Under the pieces are notes generated by a model that searched no databases, was not told where the DNA came from, and saw only the letters and a list, made by a program, of their open reading frames with translations. Positions 15,621-24,797 of a DNA stretch of 64,000 nucleotides are shown piece by piece. This stretch comes from an uncultured Ruminococcus sp. GTDB lineage: Bacteria; Bacillota; Clostridia; Oscillospirales; Acutalibacteraceae. Location: the NCBI GenBank assembly GCA_910585865.1, contig CAJUGO010000004.1, positions 67,520 through 131,519 of the forward strand, written 5' to 3'. Position 1 is the first letter of the stretch; each line of letters opens with the position of its first letter. Position numbers and translations under genes: made by a program.

Positions 15621-17078
15621 TCATTGCGATAATTTTTCGAGTCCCTTTTCAAGTCTGGAAAGAGATTCTTCCCTGCCCAGAATATCAAGAATTTCTACTG
15701 CTCCGCCAGGAGTAACGGTTTTGCCGGCCGCCGCAATTCTTACCGGCCACATAACCGTACCGTTTTTCAGCTCTTTTTCGGCAGCCATATTTATAAGGCA
15801 ATCGTGAATTGATGTATTATTCCACTCAGGCATAGCCTTTAAGCGCTCATACGCTTCCTTAAGAACAACCGGAGCATTTTCCAGATTGGTTTTGCTTTTT
15901 TTATTGACAAACAAATCTTTCTCATAATTTGGAAGTTCTGCAAAAAAATCTATCATATCAGGGATTTGCGTAAGTTGAGTTGTGCGTTTTTGCAAAATCT
16001 CCGCAAATTTTTCATACGGCATAATTTTGCTTCCAAATACCTTTTTATAGTATGGCATTGCCGCCTTTGTAAATTCCTCAGTTGTCATAGCTTTGATATA
16101 TTCGCCGTTAAACCATGACAGCTTGTCATAATCAAATACCGACGGAGATTTGCTTATACCACTTACATCAAATTCATTTTCAAGCTCTTTAACCGAGAAT
16201 ATTTCACAATTATCCTTAGGGCACCAGCCCAGAAGCGCAATATAGTTTATGATAGCCTCGGGAAGATATCCCTCCTCAATTAAATCGTAAAATCCTGTTG
16301 CACCGTGGCGCTTGGAAAGCTTTGAAATATTTCCGTCTTCATCCCTGCCCATAATAAGAGGAAGGTGGATATAAGTGGGAACTTCCCATCCGAACGCTTC
16401 ATAAAGCAGATTATACTTCGGGGTTGAACTTAAATACTCACATCCGCGTACAACATGAGTAATACCCATTGTATGGTCATCAATTACATTCGCAAAATTA
16501 TAGGTAGGATATCCGTCCGTCTTAATAAGAATTTGATCCTGAAGCTCGCTGTTTTCTACAGTAATCTCGCCGAACACGGCGTCAGCAAAGGTGGTGCTTC
16601 CGTCAACCGGCATTTTCTGACGTATAACATAGGGAGTGCCCTCTGCAAGAAGCCTGTCGATTTCCTCCTGCGGCAAATCGCGGCAGTGTCTGTCATAACC
16701 GCCTCCAACACTGTCATTCTGAAGCTGTTCAAGGCGCTCCTTTGTGCAGAAACAGCGATAAGCTTTGCCTTCCCTTATGAGCTGTTCGGCATACGGCAGA
16801 TACATATCCTTTCTTTCAGACTGAACATAGGGACCGTAGTCACCGCCGACATCCGGACCTTCATCATGCTTCAGTCCCGCAAGCGATAATGTGTCGTAAA
16901 TAACGTCGACAGCACCCTCAACAAGTCTTTCACGATCCGTATCCTCTATTCTTAACACAAATTTTCCGTTTTGTGATTTTGCTACAAGGTATTCATAAAG
17001 CGCCGTACGCAGATTTCCCACATGCATAAACCCTGTGGGGCTCGGCGCATATCTTGTGCGTACCGTATTGTCAGCCAT
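15621..17078 (-). CDS. gltX: Glutamyl-tRNA synthetase
   Basis: GluRS charges tRNA-Glu, and possibly tRNA-Gln if it is non-discriminating. The class I motif region TRYAPSPTGFMHVGNLRTAL is near residue 7 and KLSKRHG near 250. Length of 485 fits. The ATG giving MADNTVRTRYAPS has GGAGG 8 nt upstream; an ATG five codons earlier lies ahead of that site and was rejected. It is the first gene of gltX-glnS and has a strong promoter. Confidence 0.97.
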   Translation of the reverse strand: MADNTVRTRYAPSPTGFMHVGNLRTALYEYLVAKSQNGKFVLRIEDTDRERLVEGAVDVIYDTLSLAGLKHDEGPDVGGDYGPYVQSERKDMYLPYAEQLIREGKAYRCFCTKERLEQLQNDSVGGGYDRHCRDLPQEEIDRLLAEGTPYVIRQKMPVDGSTTFADAVFGEITVENSELQDQILIKTDGYPTYNFANVIDDHTMGITHVVRGCEYLSSTPKYNLLYEAFGWEVPTYIHLPLIMGRDEDGNISKLSKRHGATGFYDLIEEGYLPEAIINYIALLGWCPKDNCEIFSVKELENEFDVSGISKSPSVFDYDKLSWFNGEYIKAMTTEEFTKAAMPYYKKVFGSKIMPYEKFAEILQKRTTQLTQIPDMIDFFAELPNYEKDLFVNKKSKTNLENAPVVLKEAYERLKAMPEWNNTSIHDCLINMAAEKELKNGTVMWPVRIAAAGKTVTPGGAVEILDILGREESLSRLEKGLEKLSQ

Positions 17079-17120
17079 TATCCTTACCTCCATAAAATTA
17101 TAAATTCAGTATAATGGATA

Positions 17121-17149
17121 AGTATATCACACTTATAAAAACATTTCAA
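17121..17149 (-). promoter_or_regulatory. Sigma-A promoter of gltX-glnS
   Basis: TTGAAA and TATACT are 17 bp apart on the minus strand, about 40 nt upstream of the gltX start codon. Confidence 0.8.
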
Positions 17150-17426
17150 TATTTTTAGATTGTTAATAGGTAATGGCAGCACAATGCAGCAAGGCTCGCT
17201 GAATAAACGGCAGTACACCATTGCCGTTTTATAATACTCCGGAGGTTTTGCTCGGTTCGCCATTAAAAACCTGCTTTGCCATAAAATCGTTTTCCTGCCA
17301 ATGCAGTGATTTCTCTTTTAGCGTTCAACACCTTAAATGTAAACAATCCATAAATGCATAACTCATTAAACAAATTTGTAGTTTTTGAATTGTTCAGCAG
17401 ATGTTATATAAAATCAGTATAGATTA
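17150..17426. other. Intergenic stretch with a terminator-like hairpin and degenerate repeat sequence
   Basis: No gene is supported here. A hairpin (AAACGGCA at 17205-17212 with TGCCGTTT at 17222-17229) is followed by a T-run on the plus strand but has no plus-strand gene before it. Parts resemble other intergenic stretches in the window: CAGCACAATGCAGCA (compare about 4724) and a block near 17312-17345 (compare about 13765-13825). No T-box signature was seen ahead of metG. Confidence 0.4.
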
Positions 17427-17455
17427 TTGCATTCCTTGGTTTTAATTGGTATAAT
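17427..17455 (+). promoter_or_regulatory. Sigma-A promoter of metG
   Basis: TTGCAT and TATAAT are 17 bp apart, giving a leader of about 38 nt that contains GGGAGG. Confidence 0.8.
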
Positions 17456-17499
17456 AAATGTTACAGCCCATTCGCTGAATTTAAGGGAGGAATTAAAAC

Positions 17500-19446
17500 A
17501 TGTGTAACAAAAAGCCATTTTATATTACAACACCTATCTACTATCCGTCGGGCAATCCGCATATCGGTCACTGCTATACTACCGTTGCCTGCGACTCCAT
17601 TGCCCGCTACAGACGAATGCAGGGGTTCGATGTAATGTTTCTGACAGGCACTGATGAACACGGTCTTAAAATAGAGCAGAAAGCTGCCGAAGAGGGTGTT
17701 ACTCCCAAGCAGTACGTTGATAAAATCGTAGAAACTTTCAAGGGACTTTGGAAGTTTATGAATATAGATTATGACAGATACATCCGCACTACCGATGATT
17801 ATCATATAAAAACCGTACAGAAAATCTTTACGGAACTTTATAACAAAGGGTATATTTACAAAGGCGAATACAAAGGCAAATACTGTACCCCCTGTGAAAG
17901 TTTCTGGACAGACAGTCAGCTTGTTGACGGAAAATGCCCCGAATGCGGCAGAGATGTTACAGACGCTAAGGAAGAAGCGTATTTCTTCAAGATGGCGCCG
18001 TTTGCAGACAGAATAGAAAAACTGCTAACGCAAACCGATTATTTACAACCCAAAACAAGAGCAGTTGAGCTTGTAAATAACTTTATTAAGCCCGGGCTTG
18101 AGGATCTTTGTGTTTCAAGAACCTCTTTTAAGTGGGGTATTCCTGTAACGTTCGACGAAAAACACGTTGTTTATGTATGGATAGACGCTCTTTCCAACTA
18201 TATCTCGGCACTTGGCTATGAAAACGGCGAATATAATGAATTTAATAAATTCTGGCCTGCCGATGTTCATATGGTTGCAAAAGACATTATGCGATTCCAC
18301 GCTATTATCTGGCCTGCAATGCTTATGGCTCTTGATTTGCCTCTGCCAAAGCACCTTGCTGTTCACGGCTGGATTACCTTTAACGGTCAGAAAATGTCAA
18401 AATCACTCGGCAACGTGGTTGACCCGTTTGTACTCGGCGGACGTTACGGCGCAGACGCTATCCGCTACCACATTATGAGAGAGATGGCTCTGGGCGCAGA
18501 CAGCTCGTTCTCTAACGAAATTATGATTAACAGAATCAACTCTGACCTTGCCAACGGACTCGGAAATCTTGTTTCAAGAACTGTTGCAATGGTTGAAAAA
18601 TATTTCGGCGGAACCTTACCTACAGAACGTGAGGACGGGGACTTTGACGATGATCTGATTGCGTCAGCTGTCGGGCTCAAAGCAAAGGTTGATGAATTTA
18701 TTGATAAAACTCAGCTTAATAATGCGCTGGCTGAAATTTTCAAGTTGATTTCACGTGCAAACAAATATATTGATGAGACGGCTCCATGGGTTATAGCAAA
18801 GGACGAATCCAAAAAAGCAAGACTTGCTTCTGTTCTTTACAATCTGCTGGAAGCAATCCGCATTGCCTGCACCCTGCTCTCCGCATTCATGCCGGCTGCT
18901 ATGCCGAAAGCACTTGAGCAAATCGGTGCTTGCGATAGATGTGCTTCATACGAAAATGCCGGCAAATTTGGCGTTTTGCCCCCTGATGTAACAGTTAAAA
19001 AGGGTGAAGTACTTTTCCCGAGAATAGATGTTGACAAGGAAATTGAGGAACTCAACAGTATAATCAAGAACAATGAGCAGGAAAGCGAAGAAGTAAAAAA
19101 ACTCAGGGAAGAAATTGAGGGAATTGCACAGATTGGCATTGATGATTTTTGCAAGGTTGATTTGAGAGTGGCCGAAATCAAGGCATGCGAGCCTGTAAAA
19201 AAAGCTAAAAAGCTCCTGAAGCTTTCACTTTTTGACGGCGTAAAGGAAAGAACCGTAGCAAGCGGAATTGCAAAGTTCTATACTCCTGATGAACTTATCG
19301 GCAAAAAGGTGATTCTGGTATCCAACCTCAAACCGGCAAAACTTTGCGGTGTAGAAAGCTGCGGTATGATATTGGCGGCAACTTGCAGTGAAGATGTAAA
19401 GGTTATTTTTGTTGATGATATGTCTGCAGGCTCTAAAATAAGTTAA
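17500..19446 (+). CDS. metG: Methionyl-tRNA synthetase with C-terminal tRNA-binding domain
   Basis: MetRS charges initiator and elongator tRNA-Met. YPSGNPHIGHCYT near residue 16 is the HIGH motif, CTPCESFW and CPECG form a zinc knuckle near 128-150, and QKMSKSLGN near 300 is the KMSKS loop. Residues about 545-648 form the OB-fold tRNA-binding domain (DLRVAEIKACEPVKKAKKLL), as in dimeric MetRS. Length of 648 is typical for Firmicutes. It is followed by tatD, a common pairing. Confidence 0.97.
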   Translation: MCNKKPFYITTPIYYPSGNPHIGHCYTTVACDSIARYRRMQGFDVMFLTGTDEHGLKIEQKAAEEGVTPKQYVDKIVETFKGLWKFMNIDYDRYIRTTDDYHIKTVQKIFTELYNKGYIYKGEYKGKYCTPCESFWTDSQLVDGKCPECGRDVTDAKEEAYFFKMAPFADRIEKLLTQTDYLQPKTRAVELVNNFIKPGLEDLCVSRTSFKWGIPVTFDEKHVVYVWIDALSNYISALGYENGEYNEFNKFWPADVHMVAKDIMRFHAIIWPAMLMALDLPLPKHLAVHGWITFNGQKMSKSLGNVVDPFVLGGRYGADAIRYHIMREMALGADSSFSNEIMINRINSDLANGLGNLVSRTVAMVEKYFGGTLPTEREDGDFDDDLIASAVGLKAKVDEFIDKTQLNNALAEIFKLISRANKYIDETAPWVIAKDESKKARLASVLYNLLEAIRIACTLLSAFMPAAMPKALEQIGACDRCASYENAGKFGVLPPDVTVKKGEVLFPRIDVDKEIEELNSIIKNNEQESEEVKKLREEIEGIAQIGIDDFCKVDLRVAEIKACEPVKKAKKLLKLSLFDGVKERTVASGIAKFYTPDELIGKKVILVSNLKPAKLCGVESCGMILAATCSEDVKVIFVDDMSAGSKIS

Positions 19447-19453
19447 AAATTAA

Positions 19454-19474
19454 CAGGGGAGCATTGCTCCCCTG
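19454..19474 (+). terminator. Hairpin between metG and tatD
   Basis: CAGGGGAGC pairs with GCTCCCCTG around a 3-nt loop. Only a short, broken T-run follows, so read-through into tatD is likely. Confidence 0.6.
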
Positions 19475-19498
19475 ATTTTATAATAAAGCAGGGATAAA

Positions 19499-20266
19499 AT
19501 GCATTATAAAAATATATTTGACGCTCACGCTCATTACGACGACAAATGGTTTGATGAGGACAGGTTTCAGCTGCTGGATAATATTCAAAACAAGGGTGTT
19601 TGCAAAATTGTAAATAACGCCGTTGACCTAAAAACAGCAAAAATATGCGTTGATTATGCTGAAAAGTATGACTTTATGTATGCGGCGGTCGGCTTTCATC
19701 CCGAAAACCTTGATGATGTTCCCGAAGATTACCTTGAACAGCTTTCAAAGCTTTGCACGCATAAAAAAGTGGTTGCAATAGGCGAAACAGGACTTGACTA
19801 TCACTGGGACACACCAAGAGACTTGCAAAAGAGAGTTTTTGAAGAACAAATAAAATTGTCTCTTGATTTAAAAATGCCTCTTGTTGTTCATGACAGAGAA
19901 GCGCACGGCGACACATTTGATTTTCTCAGAAAATACAAGCCCAAAGCATTGATACACTGCTTTTCGGGCAGTGTTGAGCTAATGAAAGAAACTGTAAAAC
20001 TAGGGATGTACATCAGCCTGGGCGGAGCAGTAACCTTTAAAAATGCCCGACACAGCATTGAGGTTGCAAGAGATATCCCGATTGACCGTCTGCTGCTTGA
20101 AACGGACGCTCCGTATATGGCGCCTGTTCCGTTCAGAGGCAAAAGATGCGACAGTTCAATGATATTGTATACCGCAGAAAAAATTGCCTCTGTAAGACAA
20201 ATGAGTATACAGGATGTTATCAGCAAGACCTGTGAAAATGCAAAGTGTTTCTATGAAATTGACTGA
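19499..20266 (+). CDS. tatD: TatD-family metal-dependent DNase
   Basis: TatD is a cytoplasmic Mg-dependent 3'-5' exonuclease with a TIM-barrel fold. Metal ligands are visible: FDAHAHYDD at the start, AIGETGLDYHW near residue 97, LVVHDREAHGD near 128, ALIHCFSGS near 152 and LLETDAPYMAP near 200. Length of 255 is standard. The ribosome-binding site is modest (CAGGG), so translation may be partly coupled to metG. Confidence 0.94.
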   Translation: MHYKNIFDAHAHYDDKWFDEDRFQLLDNIQNKGVCKIVNNAVDLKTAKICVDYAEKYDFMYAAVGFHPENLDDVPEDYLEQLSKLCTHKKVVAIGETGLDYHWDTPRDLQKRVFEEQIKLSLDLKMPLVVHDREAHGDTFDFLRKYKPKALIHCFSGSVELMKETVKLGMYISLGGAVTFKNARHSIEVARDIPIDRLLLETDAPYMAPVPFRGKRCDSSMILYTAEKIASVRQMSIQDVISKTCENAKCFYEID

Positions 20267-20397
20267 TAATATCAACATAGCTTTTAATTTAGTAATCCCC
20301 CAAAAGCATGGAATAGAACAGACAATACCTAAATCAGCTGTCAGCTCCATTAAAAATAAGATATATTACTCCAACAAAATAATGGCAAACAAAAACA

Positions 20398-20422
20398 ACC
20401 GGATGACTTTAAGTCATCCGGT
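20398..20422. terminator. Bidirectional terminator after tatD
   Basis: A near-perfect 12-bp palindrome (ACCGGATGACTT and its complement) is followed by a T-run in the plus direction. It also lies past the end of the facing membrane-protein gene. Confidence 0.88.
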
Positions 20423-20474
20423 CTTTTCTAATACCATAATTGATATTTATCTATTCTTTTGTTTAGAGGCAGTA

Positions 20475-21320
20475 TCAATCGTTCAGCAATTTCTTCCTCA
20501 TATTATTATGTATAAAGAAAAGTCCGACTGATGTAATAAGTAAAATAACTGAACAAAAGGCAAGTATAATGAAAATATTATCTGCACACTGGACAAACAG
20601 ACCGTATAAAGATCTTGAGGATATATTAATCTGCCTGATTTTGCCCGAGATAAACACCACTGCCGGAATGATACCGACTGTAAGCGTTGCGCCGGACGTT
20701 GCATAGCATATGTATTTTAATGCCCTGTGTTTCCATGAATTTGTAAATATTACTATCAGTGTAAGTACAATTATCAAGCCTGAAAATACAATAATCATCA
20801 TGGGCATTATATTTTTCAGCGCAAGAATATATGTAGACATTCTTGCAAATAACGGTATTTCAAGAGAAGAGGAATATATTCCTGCCGCTTTTTTTACAAG
20901 ATAATCTCTGCTGCCTGTACTTACTATATTTATATTATTATCCTCAATATATTTATCCAGCGCAGAATTAAAGTCCTGTTTAAACCGGGTTGTGTCTATT
21001 ACCGTACTTTTACCTGTATAATACTCCTTAAAATAAAGCTCAGTATCATCATACATATCAACAGGATTCAGCAAATTCTCGAAAAATTCTTCCTCAAGAC
21101 CGCTTGCATATCCTAAATCAACTAAGCTTTGTTCAATCTCCTGCCGCTTTTCAACAAAATAATTTGTTGAATTCATATTGTCCAAAATAAAATTAGGATT
21201 AAGCAGTGTAATCTGTAATGTTACGGATACTGAAAGCAACATAAAAAGACACGACATAAAAAATGCCATCATCACATAAATTACAGATTTAACCTTGTTT
21301 TGAGAGTTCTTCTTTGACAT
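20475..21320 (-). CDS. Four-helix membrane protein of the class D sortase cassette, function unknown
   Basis: This 281-residue protein has one N-terminal transmembrane helix, an extracytoplasmic domain of about 125 residues rich in acidic and aromatic residues, then three more helices (for example MMIIVFSGLIIVLTLIVIF and IIPAVVFISGKI). The ATG giving MSKKNSQNKVK has GAGGGGG about 7 nt upstream; that site overlaps the end of the sortase gene. It follows the sortase by 2 nt and would be co-translated with it. I do not recognise the family. A role in presenting the sortase substrate or completing its processing is only a suggestion from position. Confidence 0.7.
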   Translation of the reverse strand: MSKKNSQNKVKSVIYVMMAFFMSCLFMLLSVSVTLQITLLNPNFILDNMNSTNYFVEKRQEIEQSLVDLGYASGLEEEFFENLLNPVDMYDDTELYFKEYYTGKSTVIDTTRFKQDFNSALDKYIEDNNINIVSTGSRDYLVKKAAGIYSSSLEIPLFARMSTYILALKNIMPMMIIVFSGLIIVLTLIVIFTNSWKHRALKYICYATSGATLTVGIIPAVVFISGKIRQINISSRSLYGLFVQCADNIFIILAFCSVILLITSVGLFFIHNNMRKKLLND

Positions 21321-21322
21321 GA

Positions 21323-22054
21323 TCAATCCCCCTCTTTAACGTCGGTATCAATCTGTGTACCGGAAACATATTTTGCATATACAAAAAAGCGTTTATTTGT
21401 AAGACCAAGCTCGTCAAACGGATAACAAGTATACATTATCAGGTTCTCCCGGTCTGCTTTCAAATCATAAGCTGAACTGTCTTTTGCCTTTTTTACTGCC
21501 GTTTCAAAAATCTCATATGTGTAATTGCCATAGCTTGTTTTAATTGTCACAATTTGACCCGGCTGCGCATTCTTAAGCCCGTTAAAGTATGTGTTGTTGT
21601 GGCCTGCCACAAGTATAGTTCCGCCATATCCGGGAATAAAGCTTCCTGAATACACTCCAACACCATTTCTAAGGGCAATATTTCCGTCTCCAAAAAACAG
21701 ACTCGCATCTACTCCGCAGTCCTCTATAACAAGCTGACCAAACTGATTGCCATAGTTTGGAAACTCAATATTATCAATTTTTATTAATGTTTTTGTTGTA
21801 TTGCCAACCTCTTTTTTTACGGTTGGCAATGTTGAATCCTCTGACACAGGCACAAATATATTTTTGTAATCTGTTGAATAATTTTTTTCAAAATCTGAAA
21901 AAAACATTCCTACAGCAGAGACAAATGTGGAAACCGTAGGCGCAAAAGCCATATACAACACCAAATAAGTTCCTATAAAAAATACAATGGGAAGAATTAA
22001 AAAACTCTTCCCATAATGTGATTTATGCCCATGTCTGTTATTTTTATCAGACAT
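21323..22054 (-). CDS. Class D-type sortase
   Basis: This is a membrane-bound cysteine transpeptidase that would cleave a C-terminal sorting signal and attach the protein to the cell envelope. One signal-anchor helix at about residues 18-38 is followed by the sortase barrel. His152 (VAGHNNTYF), Cys210 (IMYTCYPF) and Arg222 (LTNKRFFVYAK) make the catalytic triad, and the TCYPF signature is typical of class D. The gene encoding a likely substrate lies 6 nt upstream and an unknown membrane protein lies immediately downstream, so this is a dedicated single-substrate cassette. Confidence 0.9.
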   Translation of the reverse strand: MSDKNNRHGHKSHYGKSFLILPIVFFIGTYLVLYMAFAPTVSTFVSAVGMFFSDFEKNYSTDYKNIFVPVSEDSTLPTVKKEVGNTTKTLIKIDNIEFPNYGNQFGQLVIEDCGVDASLFFGDGNIALRNGVGVYSGSFIPGYGGTILVAGHNNTYFNGLKNAQPGQIVTIKTSYGNYTYEIFETAVKKAKDSSAYDLKADRENLIMYTCYPFDELGLTNKRFFVYAKYVSGTQIDTDVKEGD

Positions 22055-22060
22055 ATAAAA

Positions 22061-22651
22061 TCAAGCTCTTTCTTTTTTAGACTTTACAAGATAAAGTGTG
22101 CCGCCTGCAACAAGAAGCACTGCAACTGAACTTACTGCTATGATACCTCTGAAATCAACGCTTCCGCCTGTTGTCTTGATTGTATCATCGTTTACGATTT
22201 CACCGTTCTTTGTAAGAGTAGGAACAGCAGTAAATGCTACTTCACCGTTAGGAGCATATATTGTTAACATTTTTGTTGTCTTATCATATGACATTGTCAT
22301 ATCAATAACGCCTACAACTCTCTGACCATATGCAAGAAGTTCTTTCTTCTGATCAAGTGTAAGATCGGCAATGTTATTTGCGCCTGAATTTTCAAGAAAG
22401 CTTTTGCCTTCCTTAATTATAGCAATAATCTGTGATGACTCGTCAGCTGTCATGTCAATTGTATTAAAATAGTTTTCTGCCTGATTAACATACTCAGTAG
22501 GGATAACCATCTTTGAGCCATTCATGTTAACTGAAGTTCTAAGTTCATCAAGAACTGCCTGCTCGCTGCTATTTATACCTGCTGCAAAAGCGGTAATAGC
22601 TGTTGCTGCAACAAGTACAAGTGCGATTAAAATAGCTGATAATTTTTTCAT
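22061..22651 (-). CDS. Secreted protein with probable sortase signal (IKTTG)
   Basis: A 196-residue exported protein. Residues 1-24 form a signal peptide ending ITAFAA. The middle is helical and acidic, followed by a short beta region (TKMLTIYAPNGEVAFTAVP). The C-terminus has IKTTG at 158-162, a hydrophobic helix (IIAVSSVAVLLVAGGTLYLV) and the charged tail KSKKERA, the tripartite layout of a cell-wall sorting signal, though the pentapeptide is not LPXTG. AGGTGG lies 8 nt before the ATG. It is the first gene of the sortase cassette and the obvious substrate. The function of the displayed domain is unknown. Confidence 0.75.
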   Translation of the reverse strand: MKKLSAILIALVLVAATAITAFAAGINSSEQAVLDELRTSVNMNGSKMVIPTEYVNQAENYFNTIDMTADESSQIIAIIKEGKSFLENSGANNIADLTLDQKKELLAYGQRVVGVIDMTMSYDKTTKMLTIYAPNGEVAFTAVPTLTKNGEIVNDDTIKTTGGSVDFRGIIAVSSVAVLLVAGGTLYLVKSKKERA

Positions 22652-22715
22652 ACTTATACCACCTTTAAATTTTGTTTAGTGTTTATTGCGACCAGTAAAT
22701 GCAATTTACAGGTTT

Positions 22716-22744
22716 ATTCTATCACAATAGCTTTTATTTGTAAA
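22716..22744 (-). promoter_or_regulatory. Promoter of the sortase cassette
   Basis: TTTACA and TAGAAT are 17 bp apart on the minus strand, about 65 nt ahead of the start codon. The rest of the stretch up to 22917 is AT-rich with nothing else recognised. Confidence 0.6.
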
Positions 22745-22917
22745 GTGAATTTTTTATTTTTTTCAGCAGTTTTGCTTGCCTTTTTTTGTTAATAAACACT
22801 AATTTTTGCATTGCATTACATTTTTGTATTAAAATTACGGGATTGCTGTATAAATTAAAGAAATACCTTTGTCATTTGCAAAAAAGTTTTTATAAAATAT
22901 ACCGCAGTTATCAAATA

Positions 22918-24673
22918 TTATTTCAAAAATTTTTTAACCTTACTTACCTGTTCGGGACTTAATACGGACCCAACCAATCTTTTTGCCTTTGCTTTTAAAC
23001 TCTGGTCTTTATTACTGTCATAACAACTGTGAAGCAGTGATGCATCTTCATCTTTTTTTGTAAACACTTCAAAGAATATTGGTCTGTCGGTTTGTTTTTC
23101 ACTCACAAATATTTTAAGATTGCGCTTAAATTCGTCTTCATTGCGGGCAGACAAATAAGTAAAACCTCTAGACTCAACCCACCCTTTTGCTGTCGAAAAG
23201 TGTTCGGCAGCAATATGCTGATTAATGGTCTTTATTTTATTCTCTCCGTATGAATAATGGAATATTGCCGCGCCTTCGTTATTGTTAAGCAAAATTCTCA
23301 CATTATTTCCGACAAAATTATTCCATAATCCGTTCATATCATAGAAGAAACTTAAATCTCCGATTAATAAAAAAGCAAGCCCGTCATACGCATTGGCCTG
23401 ACCTATTAAAGCGGACAGCGAACCGTCAATGCCGTTTGTTCCGCGGTTGCAGTATACCTCAATATTCTTATTTAAAGGGAACAGGTTTGCAATACGGACA
23501 CTGCTGCTGTTGGCCAGATGCAGCAGACACTTTTGAGGCAATGCTGCCAAAAATTCTTTTGCCGCATATATATCGGAATAGGGAACATCCGGAACTGTCA
23601 CATTTGCTGCTGCCAATCTGAACTGCTCAAAATAGTCAGCGGCACTGTTTTTCTCATTTCCGTTTTCATTAAAATATTCAAAAAACTCCTGCGCACGGCA
23701 CTCAAATATATCCGTAAGACAGCGCAGAGGATCCTGAACTTTTCCGCTCTCCGAAACAAGCCAGAATTTTCCTTTGTAACCCCCCAAGCAGTCTGTCTAT
23801 ATTAAAAACATAGTTGCCGTTTACCATTATAACAAGATCAGGTTGAAGCGACTTTTTGATATCCCCCGAAAGTATATTCATAATAGTAAAAACATTTAAA
23901 CTTTTTTTCGTATGCAGATTCGATAAATGGTCTTTGCAAACAGTAACATTATATTTATCTGAAAACTTTTCTATTTGCTTACTGAGATAATCATTGCAGG
24001 GCGCACTTTGTCCGTAAATTACCAAAACCTTTTTTGCGCCAGCCAAAATCTCAGCCTTACTGCACCATTCTTCCTTGTCCCTGCCATACATCAGACGCTT
24101 CATCGGAGCTATCGCCGGCAGCTCTTCCCTTTCATTATCGCAGTAGGCGCCAAGTCCCTCTTCAATTTCAAAATTAATGTGTACCGGACCTTTTCCGTGA
24201 TGATCAAGCTCAAGCAAAGCAGTGTGTATTTGGTTTTTGCAGTACCACACCTCCTTTTGCCTGCAAATTATAGGCAGCTGAACCGACGCCTTTGTTATAT
24301 CCTTAAGCACAGAACGCTGAGGTATCATTTGTGCTTCCCTTTGGTTAAGATAATATCTGCATCTGTCGGCAGTCAGAACAACCAGCGGCAATTCCTGGTA
24401 ATACGCTTCAGCAACGGCAGAGGAATAATCACAAACTGCAGTGCCTGAGGTACAGCAGACTGCAACAGGCTCCTGCAGCCGTTCTATCAGTCCTACTGCA
24501 AAAAAACCCGCGCTTCTTTCATCAACAACAGAATAACATTTAAAATAGCTGTCCGTTTCAAGCATATTTACGAGCGGCAAATTGCGGTTGCCGGGTGAAA
24601 GAACTACATTTTTTATCTTATAAGCCTTAAGCATTGCAGCCAGAATTTTTACATTTTCCATTTTTGATATCAT
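22918..24673 (-). pseudogene. MenD-like ThDP-dependent enzyme, interrupted by a frameshift
   Basis: Two overlapping frames together give one MenD-family protein of about 584 residues. The first (from 24673) has VVLSPGNRNLPL, VVDERSAGFFAVGL, CTSGTAVCDYSSAVAEAYY and VVLTADR, the MenD N-terminal signatures. The second carries the C-terminal ThDP half. They meet in a run of six G on the coding strand (23780-23785); removing one G joins RLLGG to YKGKFW in frame. This is a recent frameshift, an assembly error, or less likely slippage. The gene is the last of the polysaccharide locus and no other menaquinone gene is near, so it may act in sugar modification rather than as SEPHCHC synthase. Confidence 0.8.
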
Positions 24674-24686
24674 AATATATACTTCC

Positions 24687-24797
24687 TTAATACAGTTTTA
24701 AAATAAGTCTTTCAACCATAAGATCTCTTTGGGACAGAAAAGCCCTTCCTATTTCAACAATGAGGTTGTCACCTGTTATAAAATCCGCTAATTTGCA
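24687..24797 (-). pseudogene. 36-codon coding-like remnant directly after the flippase stop
   Basis: In the same frame as the flippase, 36 sense codons follow its TAA and end just before the ribosome-binding site of the MenD-like gene. They read like real protein (GDNLIVEIGRAFLSQRDLMV) but have no start codon. This may be the end of a deleted gene or a chance frame. I do not recognise it. Confidence 0.3.

Noticed and set aside
17150..17499. T-box or other aminoacyl-tRNA-responsive leader ahead of metG
   Set aside because: No T-box consensus was seen and the promoter leaves a leader of only about 38 nt.
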